From Pseudomonas sp. ATCC 13867 (lineage in GTDB: Bacteria; Pseudomonadota; Gammaproteobacteria; Pseudomonadales; Pseudomonadaceae): a DNA stretch of 64,000 bases. A program made the position numbers and the translations under genes. Shown piece by piece: positions 45,622 through 54,000 of the stretch (positions within the stretch are counted from its first letter, which is position 1; the number at the start of each line of letters is the position of its first letter). The DNA lies in contig NC_020829.1 of NCBI RefSeq assembly GCF_000349845.1, positions 5,339,001 through 5,403,000 of the forward strand, written 5' to 3'. Below the pieces are notes generated by a model. That model did not search any database. It saw nothing but the letters and a program-made list of their open reading frames with translations, and was not told the origin of the DNA.

Positions 45622-46425
45622 TTGACCAGTCTCACCCTCGGCTCCCTGGCCATTCCCCTGCCCCACGTCCTGCTCTACCTCGGCTTCTTCGCCGCGCTCT
45701 TTGCCGGCTGGCTGGCCGGGCGCAAACGTGGCGCCAACCCCGAAGGCGCGCTGTTCGCCATGTTCCTCGGCGGCCTGCTGGTGGCGCGGCTGGCCTTCGT
45801 CGCCCGCTATGCCGGACAGTACGGGGCCACGCCGCTGAGCATCGTGGATATCCGCGATGGCGGCTTTCTCGCCCTGCCGGGCATCCTGGCGGCGGTGCTG
45901 ATCGGCGGGCTGCTGGCCTGGCGCAAGATCGCGCTGCGCCGGCCGCTGGCGGTCGCCGCGGTGGTGGGCGCCTGCGTCTGGGGTGGCGGCAATGCCGTGA
46001 CTTCGGCGCTGGAACGCAGTCAGCAGATCCCGGAGCTGACGGTGCTGGACCTGGGCGGCCAACCGGTCGATCTGCGCGTGCTGGACGGTCGGCCAATGGT
46101 GGTCAATCTCTGGGCCAGTTGGTGCCCACCGTGTCGGCGCGAGATGCCGGTGCTGGAAGCCGCGCAGCAACACCGCAGCGACGTGCGCTTCCTGCTGGTC
46201 AACCAGGGTGAATCCGCCGAAGCCGTACGAGGCTTCCTGCGCGACCAGGGCCTGAGCGACGCGGCGATACTGCTCGACAGCGGCAACCGCCTGGGCCAGG
46301 CCACCGGTTCCTACGGCATGCCCACCACACTGTTCTACGACGCCCAGGGGCGCCTGAAGCACAGCCAGATGGGCGAACTCTCCGCCGCCAGCCTGGAATA
46401 CGGCCTGGGCCGCCTCAAGGATTGA
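45622..46425 (+). CDS. Membrane-anchored TlpA-like thioredoxin
   Basis: No ATG is available at the 5' end; I choose TTG 45622 (MTSLTLGSLAIPLPHVLLYL), with AAGG about ten bases before; a TTG at 45568 is an alternative. The 267-aa protein has an N-terminal region of four hydrophobic segments that resembles part of prolipoprotein diacylglyceryl transferase (Lgt-like, IRDGGFLALPGILAAVLIGG), then a periplasmic thioredoxin domain with WASWCPPCRREM (CPPC at 168-171) and cis-Pro in YGMPTTLF. Such fusions act in periplasmic disulfide reduction or methionine-sulfoxide pathways. Partner unknown. Confidence 0.85.
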   Translation: MTSLTLGSLAIPLPHVLLYLGFFAALFAGWLAGRKRGANPEGALFAMFLGGLLVARLAFVARYAGQYGATPLSIVDIRDGGFLALPGILAAVLIGGLLAWRKIALRRPLAVAAVVGACVWGGGNAVTSALERSQQIPELTVLDLGGQPVDLRVLDGRPMVVNLWASWCPPCRREMPVLEAAQQHRSDVRFLLVNQGESAEAVRGFLRDQGLSDAAILLDSGNRLGQATGSYGMPTTLFYDAQGRLKHSQMGELSAASLEYGLGRLKD

Positions 46426-46441
46426 TCCACCCACACCCGCA

Positions 46442-46470
46442 GGGCGGATAACGTTCGACGTTATCCGCCC
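46442..46470. terminator. Perfect stem-loop downstream of the TlpA-like gene
   Basis: GGGCGGATAACG and CGTTATCCGCCC are exact complements around TTCGA, 16 bases after the stop. There is no T-tract. It may terminate weakly or be one of the small palindromic repeats of pseudomonads; a related half (GCGGATAACGC) recurs at 46610-46620. Confidence 0.6.
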
Positions 46471-46495
46471 GACCTTCCCTACCCACCCCACACCT

Positions 46496-46583
46496 GTAGG
46501 AGCGAGCTTGCTCGCGAACCCTGGTATTCCGCCGAGCCATCCGGCGTGCGCAGGTAGTCTTTCGCGAGCAAGCTCGCTCCTAC
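46496..46583. repeat. REP pair (REPIN-like), inverted
   Basis: Forward copy GTAGGAGCGAGC...GCTCGCGAA at 46496-46519 and reverse copy TTCGCGAGCAAGC...GCTCCTAC at 46561-46583. It lies in the 566-base gap between the TlpA-like gene and betT together with a stem-loop, a pchP-like remnant and the betT promoter region; I see no other gene there. Confidence 0.9.
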
Positions 46584-46620
46584 AGGCAAAGCTACAGAGC
46601 GCTGTACAGCGGATAACGCT

Positions 46621-46763
46621 GCCAACCAGGATCGGGCGCTTCCACGGGTCGATGCGGGAGAAGCTCGCGGGCTGCTTGCCGGCCATCCCACTCACCGGTC
46701 TTGCGATCCGTCGCCGATACTCTCGGGCTTCACGTTGTAGCCGTGCTTCGGATCGCCGGCAGC
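46621..46763 (-). pseudogene. Decayed fragment of a phosphorylcholine phosphatase (pchP-like) gene
   Basis: On the minus strand two stretches match the intact pchP gene of this window (54926-55978): 46621-46690 corresponds to about 55130-55199 (33 of the first 34 bases identical, coding for MAGKQ...IDPWKRPILVG) and 46692-46763 to about 55298-55382 (coding for DPKHGYNVKPE). About 98 bases of the gene between the two matches are missing, as are the 5' and 3' parts, and no frame is continuous. It is a relic of a second pchP copy beside betT. Confidence 0.85.
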
Positions 46764-46878
46764 GCCGTTCCGGCCAGGAATTGCCGTCTCTCTCGCCGTG
46801 GTCTTGAGTAAAGGCAGCCACTGCTGGCACGCAGCCTGAACACAACCTCGAAAATATTCGAGATCGACTAATGAATAC

Positions 46879-46936
46879 CAAAAAACTATCGAATCCATGA
46901 TCTCAAATCAAAAAAGCTATCGATCTATGCTAGAAT
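46879..46936 (+). promoter_or_regulatory. betT promoter region with tandem repeats
   Basis: Two near-identical tracts, CAAAAAACTATCGA (46879-46892) and CAAAAAAGCTATCGA (46909-46923), are 30 bases apart, close to three helical turns. A -10-like TAGAAT follows at 46931-46936 with no good -35 box. This is what one expects for activator-dependent transcription; the activator is unknown (choline/glycine-betaine regulators are candidates). Confidence 0.45.
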
Positions 46937-46991
46937 GCTGCGTCTTCCGCCCTCAGGGTGGCAATCCGATAACAAGGAGAGCTAGCTCAAG

Positions 46992-48968
46992 ATGGAGACA
47001 CCTTCCCGCCCCCGGAGCACCTTGAACCCTCCGGTTTTCTATACCTCCGCCATACTCATCCTCGCCCTCGTCGCCTTCGCGACGCTGCTGCCGGAGCAGG
47101 CCCAGTCACTCTTCGGCCTGGTGCAGAAATGGATCATCAGCAACGCCAGCTGGTTCTATGTCCTCACCGTGGCCCTGGTGCTGATCAGCGTGGTCTTCCT
47201 CGCCGTCAGCCGTTACGGCGACATCAAGCTCGGCCCTGACCACAGCCGCCCCGATTACCGCAACACCACCTGGTTCGCCATGCTGTTTTCCGCCGGCATG
47301 GGCATCGGCCTGATGTTCTTCGGCGTCGCCGAACCGGTGATGCACTTCATCGCACCCCCCGTCGGCGAGCCGCACACCGTGGAAGCGGCTCGCGAAGCGA
47401 TGAAGCTGACCTTCTTCCACTGGGGCCTGCACGCCTGGGCGATCTATGCCATCGTCGCGCTGATCCTGGCGTTCTTCAGCTTCCGCCACGGTTTACCGCT
47501 GACCCTGCGCTCGGCGCTCTACCCGCTGATCGGCGAACGTATCTACGGCCCCATCGGCCATGCGGTGGATATCTTCGCGATCATCGGTACCGTATTCGGC
47601 GTGGCGACCTCGCTGGGCTACGGCGTGCTGCAGATCAACAGCGGCCTGCACTTCCTGTTCGGCTGGCCGGTGAACCAGACGGTGCAGGTGATCCTGATCG
47701 CCGTGACCTGCGGCCTGGCCACCCTCTCGGTCGCCAGCGGCCTCGACCGGGGTATCCGCATCCTCTCCGAGCTGAACCTGGGGCTGGCGGTCGTCCTGCT
47801 GCTCTTCGTGCTGGTCTTCGGCCCCACCGTGTTCCTGCTGCAGACCTACGTGCAGAACACCGGCGCCTACCTCTCGGATATCGTCAACAAGACCTTCAAC
47901 CTGTACGCCTACCAGCCTACCGACTGGATCGGCGGCTGGACCCTGCTCTACTGGGGCTGGTGGCTGTCCTGGTCGCCCTTCGTCGGGCTGTTCATCGCGC
48001 GTATCTCGCGCGGCCGGACCATCCGCGAGTTCGTCTGCGGCGTGCTCTTCGTCCCGGCCGGCTTCACCCTGCTGTGGATGACCGTGTTCGGCGACAGCGC
48101 CATCCACATGATCCTGCAGGACGGCTTCACCCGACTGGCGGACGTGGTGAACCAGGACAGCTCGGTGGCGCTCTTCGCCTTCCTCGAACACTTCCCGCTG
48201 GGCAGCGTGATCTCGCTGGTCGCGGTGGCGATGGTGGTGGTGTTCTTCGTCACCTCGGCCGACTCCGGCGCACTGGTGGTGGACATGCTCGCCTCCTCCG
48301 GCCACGACCATTCGCCGCTGTGGCAGCGCGTCTTCTGGTCGGTGCTGATGGGCGTGGTGGCCATCGCGCTGTTGCTGACCGACGGCCTGAAAGCGCTGCA
48401 GACAGCGACCATCGCCAGCGCGCTGCCCTTCGCGATCATCCTGCTCGCCTCGATCTGGGGGCTGTTCAAGGCCCTGCGCCTGGACGCCACCAAGCGCGGC
48501 ATCCGCTACCAGGCGCTGAGCTTCTCTCCCGCCCGCCACCGCAGCAGCGGCGAAGGCTGGCAGCGCCGCCTGCGCAACATCGCCATGTTCCCGCGGCGCA
48601 GCCACGTCAACCGCTTCATCGAAGAAGTGGCGCGCCCGGCCTGCGAGGATGTCGCGGCCGAACTGCGCAAGCAGGGCTACGACGTCGGCGTGACGACCGG
48701 CGACGACAGCCGGGTGCGACTGGAGGTCGGGCATGGCACCGAGGTCGACTTCATCTACGAGGTCCGTCCGCGCGCCTTCACCACCCCCAGCTTCGTCATG
48801 CGCGACACCGAGGACACCAGCGAATCCCGCAAGTACTTCCGCGCCGAGGTGCACCTCAAGGAAGGCGGCCAGGACTACGACGTCATGGGCTGGAGCCGCG
48901 ACGGGGTGATCAGCGACATCCTCGACCAGTACGAACGGCACCTGCACTTCCTGCACGTGGTGCGCTGA
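46992..48968 (+). CDS. betT: BCCT-family choline transporter, BetT type
   Basis: The 658-aa protein has twelve expected membrane helices and the BCCT signature WTLLYWGWWLSWSPFVGLFI in helix 8, with its conserved Trp residues. A long cytoplasmic C-terminus (about 150 residues, from RHRSSGEGWQRRLRNIAMFP) is the osmosensing tail typical of BetT. It imports choline with protons for glycine-betaine synthesis. P. aeruginosa has three BetT paralogues; the position next to pchP fits PA5291. AAGGAGAG precedes the ATG. Confidence 0.93.
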   Translation: METPSRPRSTLNPPVFYTSAILILALVAFATLLPEQAQSLFGLVQKWIISNASWFYVLTVALVLISVVFLAVSRYGDIKLGPDHSRPDYRNTTWFAMLFSAGMGIGLMFFGVAEPVMHFIAPPVGEPHTVEAAREAMKLTFFHWGLHAWAIYAIVALILAFFSFRHGLPLTLRSALYPLIGERIYGPIGHAVDIFAIIGTVFGVATSLGYGVLQINSGLHFLFGWPVNQTVQVILIAVTCGLATLSVASGLDRGIRILSELNLGLAVVLLLFVLVFGPTVFLLQTYVQNTGAYLSDIVNKTFNLYAYQPTDWIGGWTLLYWGWWLSWSPFVGLFIARISRGRTIREFVCGVLFVPAGFTLLWMTVFGDSAIHMILQDGFTRLADVVNQDSSVALFAFLEHFPLGSVISLVAVAMVVVFFVTSADSGALVVDMLASSGHDHSPLWQRVFWSVLMGVVAIALLLTDGLKALQTATIASALPFAIILLASIWGLFKALRLDATKRGIRYQALSFSPARHRSSGEGWQRRLRNIAMFPRRSHVNRFIEEVARPACEDVAAELRKQGYDVGVTTGDDSRVRLEVGHGTEVDFIYEVRPRAFTTPSFVMRDTEDTSESRKYFRAEVHLKEGGQDYDVMGWSRDGVISDILDQYERHLHFLHVVR

Positions 48969-48971
48969 ATG

Positions 48972-48999
48972 AAAGAGGCCGGCAAATGCCGGCCTCTTT
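48972..48999 (+). terminator. Intrinsic terminator of betT
   Basis: AAAGAGGCCGGCA and TGCCGGCCTCTTT pair perfectly around AA, three bases after the betT stop. Downstream, at 49000-49177, the base composition becomes AT-rich; I see no gene in that stretch. Confidence 0.92.
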
Positions 49000-49177
49000 A
49001 ACTTCAGGGCAACGGGATCGGCGTACTTCAGGCATTCACCCACAAGAACCCCAAATCATCAATTACGCTCCCCATCCAGTCGACAACCCACTCTTTATTA
49101 CCAACCCCATCTATCACCATACAATTCATTTACTGGAAGTCTTCAGGTTTGAGCGGTCAGCGGCTGGCCCAGCGTAA

Positions 49178-49543
49178 TTACTCGGCCCTGTATGTACTAT
49201 AAGGACCATTTGCCCCGTAATAATATCCATCCAAACCTTTAACTCCAAAAACAAGATAAACTCCCGCCACCTCACAGCATAGTGCCGCATCATTCTCCGA
49301 CACACTACTACCTCTATAAACAAATCTAACCTCTCTTGCGCCTCCCTTCAAAAATTTGACATGACTGAATCTAGCAATTTCCCTCTGATCAACTTTATCC
49401 AAAGAAGTAACTCTCCCTATAAAAACCACGTCCGATGCAGCAGAAACCCCCTCCAAAGATAGTTTTCTTAGTGAACACGCCAAACAAATAGCAGGAATAA
49501 TCAACATAAAGCCTGCAAGGACTCGCAGAAGATACTTATTCAC
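49178..49543 (-). CDS. Small exported protein, second candidate immunity protein (TIMP-like pattern)
   Basis: The 121-aa protein starts at GTG 49543 with GGAG eight bases upstream. It has a signal peptide (YLLRVLAGFMLIIPAICLA) that would leave Cys as residue 1 (CSLRKLSLEGVS). The mature part, SDVVFIGRVTSLDKV, VKFLKGGAREVRFVY, CCEVAGVYLVFG and YYGANGPYSTY, is paralogous to the product of 49745-50122. An N-terminal Cys plus an OB-like SDVVFIGRV strand recalls TIMP/netrin-like metalloprotease inhibitors; this is inference from pattern only. Its start overlaps the stop of a decayed toxin tail (GTGA). Strongly AT-rich, unlike the core genome. A periplasmic antitoxin role fits the context. Confidence 0.7.
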   Translation of the reverse strand: MNKYLLRVLAGFMLIIPAICLACSLRKLSLEGVSAASDVVFIGRVTSLDKVDQREIARFSHVKFLKGGAREVRFVYRGSSVSENDAALCCEVAGVYLVFGVKGLDGYYYGANGPYSTYRAE

Positions 49544-49638
49544 TCTCGAGCTCCGGCAAATGACGGAGATCGAAGCGGAGCGATCTGCAATTGCTGCCTC
49601 ATCTTGCTTTCATTCAATACTCCGTCTCCCGTGCCGCC
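49540..49638 (-). pseudogene. Orphan C-terminal tail of a second Rhs-type toxin
   Basis: Read in the minus frame ending at TGA 49540-49542, the last 32 codons encode GGTGDGVLNESKMRQQLQIA followed by PLRSPSFAGARE. This resembles the end of the intact toxin (SNENKALKQIKGLAPRLANP and NHVE): N-E-x-K, a basic/Gln stretch, LR/APR, then a P-containing tail ending in E. The frame is closed by a stop a few codons upstream, so only the tail is left. Its TGA overlaps the GTG of the second immunity-like gene, like a toxin-immunity pair. Confidence 0.6.
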
Positions 49639-49744
49639 TCCAAGACAAAAAGCTTAACAAATGAGAACTTCACCCGACTCGATCTAACCAGCAATTAAAC
49701 CCCTTGACGCCTGACTGGAAGAACTCTTTAATCCTTCCCACCCT

Positions 49745-50122
49745 CTAATCATTCTCTATAGGATAAACACCATACGGTCCATTTATTGGATAATAATCTC
49801 CAATTTTATTTCTAGCTAGAAACAACAAATAAACCTTTCCCTTTACACAACAAGCCGGAAGTTCTCCAAGCATGTTACTATTGATCGCAAAATTAATAAG
49901 CCTTCTCTCATCCCCCTTCAAGGTACTCATAACTCTTATTATTGCTCGATCATAAGGATAATCTGATTTTTCTATACCAACCACCCGACCAATTACTACC
50001 AAATCAGAGCCATGAACAATCTCTTCGAAAGATTGCCTTGTGATATTATTTGCACCAACATCCATCGAAAAGATCAAAATCAGAAGAACAGCAAAAGACC
50101 TTATACTCACTATACTCTTCAT
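49745..50122 (-). CDS. Small exported protein, candidate immunity for the Rhs toxin
   Basis: The 125-aa protein starts three bases after the toxin-bearing Rhs gene, with GGAGTGAG overlapping that stop, so the two are co-translated. A signal peptide (SFAVLLILIFSMDVGA, cleavage near residue 24) sends it to the periplasm. The mature part, SDLVVIGRVVGIEKS, ACCVKGKVYLLFLAR, YYPINGPYGVYPIE, is clearly paralogous to the product of 49178-49543 and shares the two adjacent Cys but lacks an N-terminal Cys. Position directly after a polymorphic toxin end and the low GC fit an immunity protein; its target would be a periplasmic metallopeptidase-like domain. No family is established. Confidence 0.75.
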   Translation of the reverse strand: MKSIVSIRSFAVLLILIFSMDVGANNITRQSFEEIVHGSDLVVIGRVVGIEKSDYPYDRAIIRVMSTLKGDERRLINFAINSNMLGELPACCVKGKVYLLFLARNKIGDYYPINGPYGVYPIEND

Positions 50123-50125
50123 AGC

Positions 50126-51046
50126 TCACTCCACGTGATTAGGATTGGCTAAACGAGGAGCAAGACCTTTTATCTGTTTGAGAGCTTTATTTTCATTGGA
50201 AATTGCATTACCCGTGTCTGCGCCAACCATATGTGGAATTGCATGCCCAACGAGTTCATGCATCAAAGCCTCAGACGGATCATAGCCCATCCATCCGCCC
50301 CCCTCCAAAGCAGCAGCAGAATTATCCTCACTCGCACTAACAGTCACAAACATTGTAGAGCTATCCCCACTCAACCCGCTAGTGACTGCACCGCCTTGCA
50401 TGGATATATCCTCATCCTTTAAAGTTCCTCCATCAAAATATCTTTCGCCAACCCTTATATAGATCACACCTTCATTGTTAATAGCCTTCTTAATTCGATC
50501 AGAATAATAACCAGATCCACTATTGTTTTTTCCACCAATATACCGCAATTGATTATTCCCATTAAACCCGAATCTCACGGACGCATATTTATTAATCCAA
50601 GACGCAATTCTTCCATTATCTTTTGCATCAACTGACACAATCTGTCGCCCATCAGGATCAATATACGCATAAGGATTTCCGACTGCATATATATATCGAT
50701 TTAAAGTCTTTGGCTTTCTCGCATCAACTCCGAATGGATCCACCGACAAAAACCGTCCAATTACCGGATCGTAATACCGCGCGCCCATATAAACCAATTC
50801 GTTGGACTGGCTCTGCAGGTGCCCGGTAAACCCTATCGAGCCATACCCCCGGTAAGCCGGGGTGTCCTGCCGTTCACCATAGGGACGGAAATGTTCTCGC
50901 CAGAGAACCTTGCCACTCTCATCGGTTGCCGCTACGGGCGAGCCGAGGAGATCGTTGTGGTAGTAGGTCACGAAGACTTCGGCGGAGTGAGCCGCGCCGC
51001 AGATCGACAGCAGACACAAGCCAAGCAATTTCATCCACTGATGCAT
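50126..51046 (-). CDS. Secreted Rhs core/toxin protein with HExxxH peptidase-like C-terminus
   Basis: The 306-aa protein has its own Sec signal peptide (MKLLGLCLLSICGAAHSA, cleavage after residue 22). Residues 23-140 are the terminal Rhs-associated core (YYHNDLLGSPVAATDESGKV, FRPYGER, ELVYMGARYYDPVIGRFLSV, NRYIYAVGNPYAYIDPDGR). Residues 141-306 form a variable AT-rich C-terminal domain with HELVGH (263-268), GADTGNA and NEN (284-286). HExxxH with this spacing is the zinc motif of dipeptidyl-peptidase III (HELLGH), not the usual HExxH. It begins 15 bases after the large Rhs gene with GGGAG. I infer a metallopeptidase-like toxin domain; activity is unproven. Confidence 0.85.
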   Translation of the reverse strand: MHQWMKLLGLCLLSICGAAHSAEVFVTYYHNDLLGSPVAATDESGKVLWREHFRPYGERQDTPAYRGYGSIGFTGHLQSQSNELVYMGARYYDPVIGRFLSVDPFGVDARKPKTLNRYIYAVGNPYAYIDPDGRQIVSVDAKDNGRIASWINKYASVRFGFNGNNQLRYIGGKNNSGSGYYSDRIKKAINNEGVIYIRVGERYFDGGTLKDEDISMQGGAVTSGLSGDSSTMFVTVSASEDNSAAALEGGGWMGYDPSEALMHELVGHAIPHMVGADTGNAISNENKALKQIKGLAPRLANPNHVE

Positions 51047-51061
51047 GGTTGTTCTCCCTAT

Positions 51062-54000
51062 TCAAAAAACGGTCCCAGAGCGTCCAGCAACTGGATATCG
51101 GCGCTCCTGGCAGTTGGAAACGCCATTGCCATTGCTATCAACGAACTCACACTGCATTCGCGAGGCGACTCGCTCGCCAGCCAGGTAGATGTGCTCGACG
51201 AACCCGCCATCGGCGGGGAAGTCCTCGCGCAGCAGGCGACCGTCCTGGCCATACAGAGCCAATTCCTGGATACCAGTGGCGAAGGTAGTGACGCTGCGGT
51301 AACCGCGAGGGTCGTAGATGTAGCTCTCGGTGGGAGACGGGCAGTCCCATTTCGGATCGATGCAGAACTGCATCATCTGGTTGGCACTGTTATAGGTGTA
51401 GCGCGAGCGCCCTTGGGTGGTGTTGCCACGGTTGTTGTAGGTCAGCGCGAAATTGAGCGTACCGCCTATGGATGCCAGGCGCCCCTGGCTGTCATAGCCG
51501 TAGTTCAACTGCCGCCCGCCGATATTCTGGGCGGTCAAGTCATTGCGGTTGTTATAGGCGAAAATAGCGTTACCCCAGATACCACTGGAGCCGGTCAAAC
51601 GATCGAGCCCGTCATAGCTCATTACCTGGTTGTAGCGGCCATCCACTTCGTCCACCTGCTGCGTCAGGTTTCCAGCGCCGTCATGGAGGTAGCGCTGCGC
51701 CATGGGGACGGGAAGCTGCGTGAGGCCACCGACTCGCCGATCGGTTGGATGCAGTCGCTGTGGATCCTGCCCGACCGTCAATGTCCGCCCACTGGCAAAG
51801 GTCAGGGACTTCAGTGCACCGTTTGGGTAGTACGCTACGGTGCTGGCAAAACTACCGGCCTGGGTGGGTCGACCATAGATGTCGGGGTTGTAGAACACCT
51901 GCAGCCCGCTGGGATAGGTGATGGTGTGCAACTGGTCCAGGGAGTTGTAGCCATAACCGATGCTGAAACTGCGGCGGGGAGTGGATAACGTCAGGGTTTC
52001 CTGGATGATCTGGTCATGGGCGTTATAGGTGAAGTCCCACACGGTCCCCTGATAAGAGGTTTGCCTCAGCAACCGGCCGCCGAGATCGTACGAGAATGCG
52101 AAGGTCTGGCCTCCCGCGAGGTTTCTGGCGGTTAGGCGGTTCATCGCGTCATAGGCGAAGTAGTCCGCATCCGCGGCGCCCACCTTCTGGCTCGTGCGGT
52201 TGCCTACCGCATCGTAGCCATAGGTTGTGGTTTGCGTTTCCGGATTGAATTCACTCGCCAGGAAGCCTCTCGAGTCATAGGTATAGGTACGCTTCAGACC
52301 GCCTTGCTCAAGGGCAGTGACGCGCCCCAGATGGTCGCGGGTGATGATCGTGGTGACACTCGCCGGTTGCTCGATCCGAATGAGTCCACGCTCCACTGGG
52401 TCACCATAGGAAGCATAGGTTCGGCGGGTCTGATTGCCTCGTTCATCAACAGAGGTTTCTGAGTTGCTCCCGTAGGAAACCGAGATACTCGTCCCATCCG
52501 CATGCCGGGTGAGCTTGCGACGTCCCAGGCCGTCGTATTCGAAACGCTCACCATTGCTGCTGGCGACGGCGTATCCAGGCAGGGAAAGGAAAACTTTCTG
52601 CCCATCCGCCTGGTAGGTCGCATTGCTCACGATGGGAGACGGACCACCCTGCTCCTTCTGGCTGATCAGATGCCCCAGGGAGTTGTACTGACGGACCCGG
52701 GTGTAACCCACTCGCGTCGCCGTCTCCGTGACGCCAATGGAGGTAAAGTTGTAGCCGATGTCGTAACGAGTAACGCTGCTCTTGGGGAGCTGGATCATGG
52801 TGACGCGGTTCATCGCATCGTAGGCATAGCTGGTGACTCGCCCCAGGGGATCGATCAGCGAAGCCAGGGTACCCGTTGCATTGACCGCACGCCCAATGAT
52901 GCCGCCATCAGGCTGTACCGTCCGCTTCGCAATGCCCCTGTAGTAATCGGAATGCTGGGCGACTCGACCATTGGCGTCGGTCTCGCTGGCCAGATCGCCT
53001 TTGGGGGTATAGGTATATCGAGTGGCGACACCATACCGGGAGGTATGAGATAGACGACCGGAGTTCGTATAGCTGTTGCTGATCGAGCCCGGAATACCGG
53101 ATACGGTCTTGTTTGCCACCTTGCCGAGCATCCATAGCCCGCCCGGCCGAGTGTAGGTATAGCTGGTAGTGCGACTACCCTGGCCCTGCTCCGAGACCGT
53201 CAACGGCTGTCCGTAACGGTCGTAGGTGTAACCCGTGATATAGGTGCTGCCATCCTGAGTAATCACACGTTGCTTGAGGATTGGCGCCCGCGTGCTGTTC
53301 TCGACCAGCAGGTTGTAGCGCCGCATTTCCTTCTGCCCGGAGATATCCTGGCGATCCCAGGTGTAAGTCTCTGTTCGCAGGGCAGCGCCACATCCTCGCG
53401 CTGCAACACTCTTGCGAACCAGATTACCCACCTTCCAGAGCCCTTGGTCCACCCCGGATGCACCATTGGCTATGGTATTGGTACCAACGTGTTCGTAAGT
53501 GATGCATTGCAGTGGTCCGCGTTCCACTGTCTGATCATTTCCGGGTGAATAACCCTTGGTGTACGTGTACTCCCATACCAGGTTGCCAGGCTGTACACCG
53601 GTTACACCCGACAGCGTCCGGCGCTTGATGACGTTGAGCTTTTCCGCCACATCCACACCCAACTGCAGGACGTCATAGTCATAGCTCGTCTTCAATCTGG
53701 CGGGACTGGTCATGGCAGTCATGGAAAAACGCCCCGGGACAGTTCCCACAATCGAGTTCGAGTTGTTGTAACTGTAGGTCCAGCGCGTACCATCCGGGTA
53801 TTTGACAGCCGACAAGTAGTGTGGCTTTGCCCCCTGGCCCCAGTTCGCATCGACATAATCGAAATCTATGTAGCGACCATTGGCGGAAATCCTGCTCAGG
53901 GTCGCGCGCGTCCCACTTTCATCGGAATACGAAAAGCTGACCGTACGGCCATCCGAAGCGCTGATTCGTTTGAGTAGATGATGCGGCGCCAGTTGGTTTG

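Noticed and set aside
47493..49043. Long minus-strand open frame across betT
   Set aside because: betT is unambiguous on the plus strand; the opposite frame is rich in His, Gln, Gly and Glu as is usual for antisense frames in GC-rich DNA.
49000..49177. Further small gene after the second immunity candidate
   Set aside because: Open frames there are short, lack ribosome sites and show no similarity to the neighbouring small proteins.
50126..51046. Canonical HExxH zincin in the toxin domain
   Set aside because: The motif is HELVGH, with three residues between Glu and His, so it is HExxxH and not HExxH; I report it with that spacing only.
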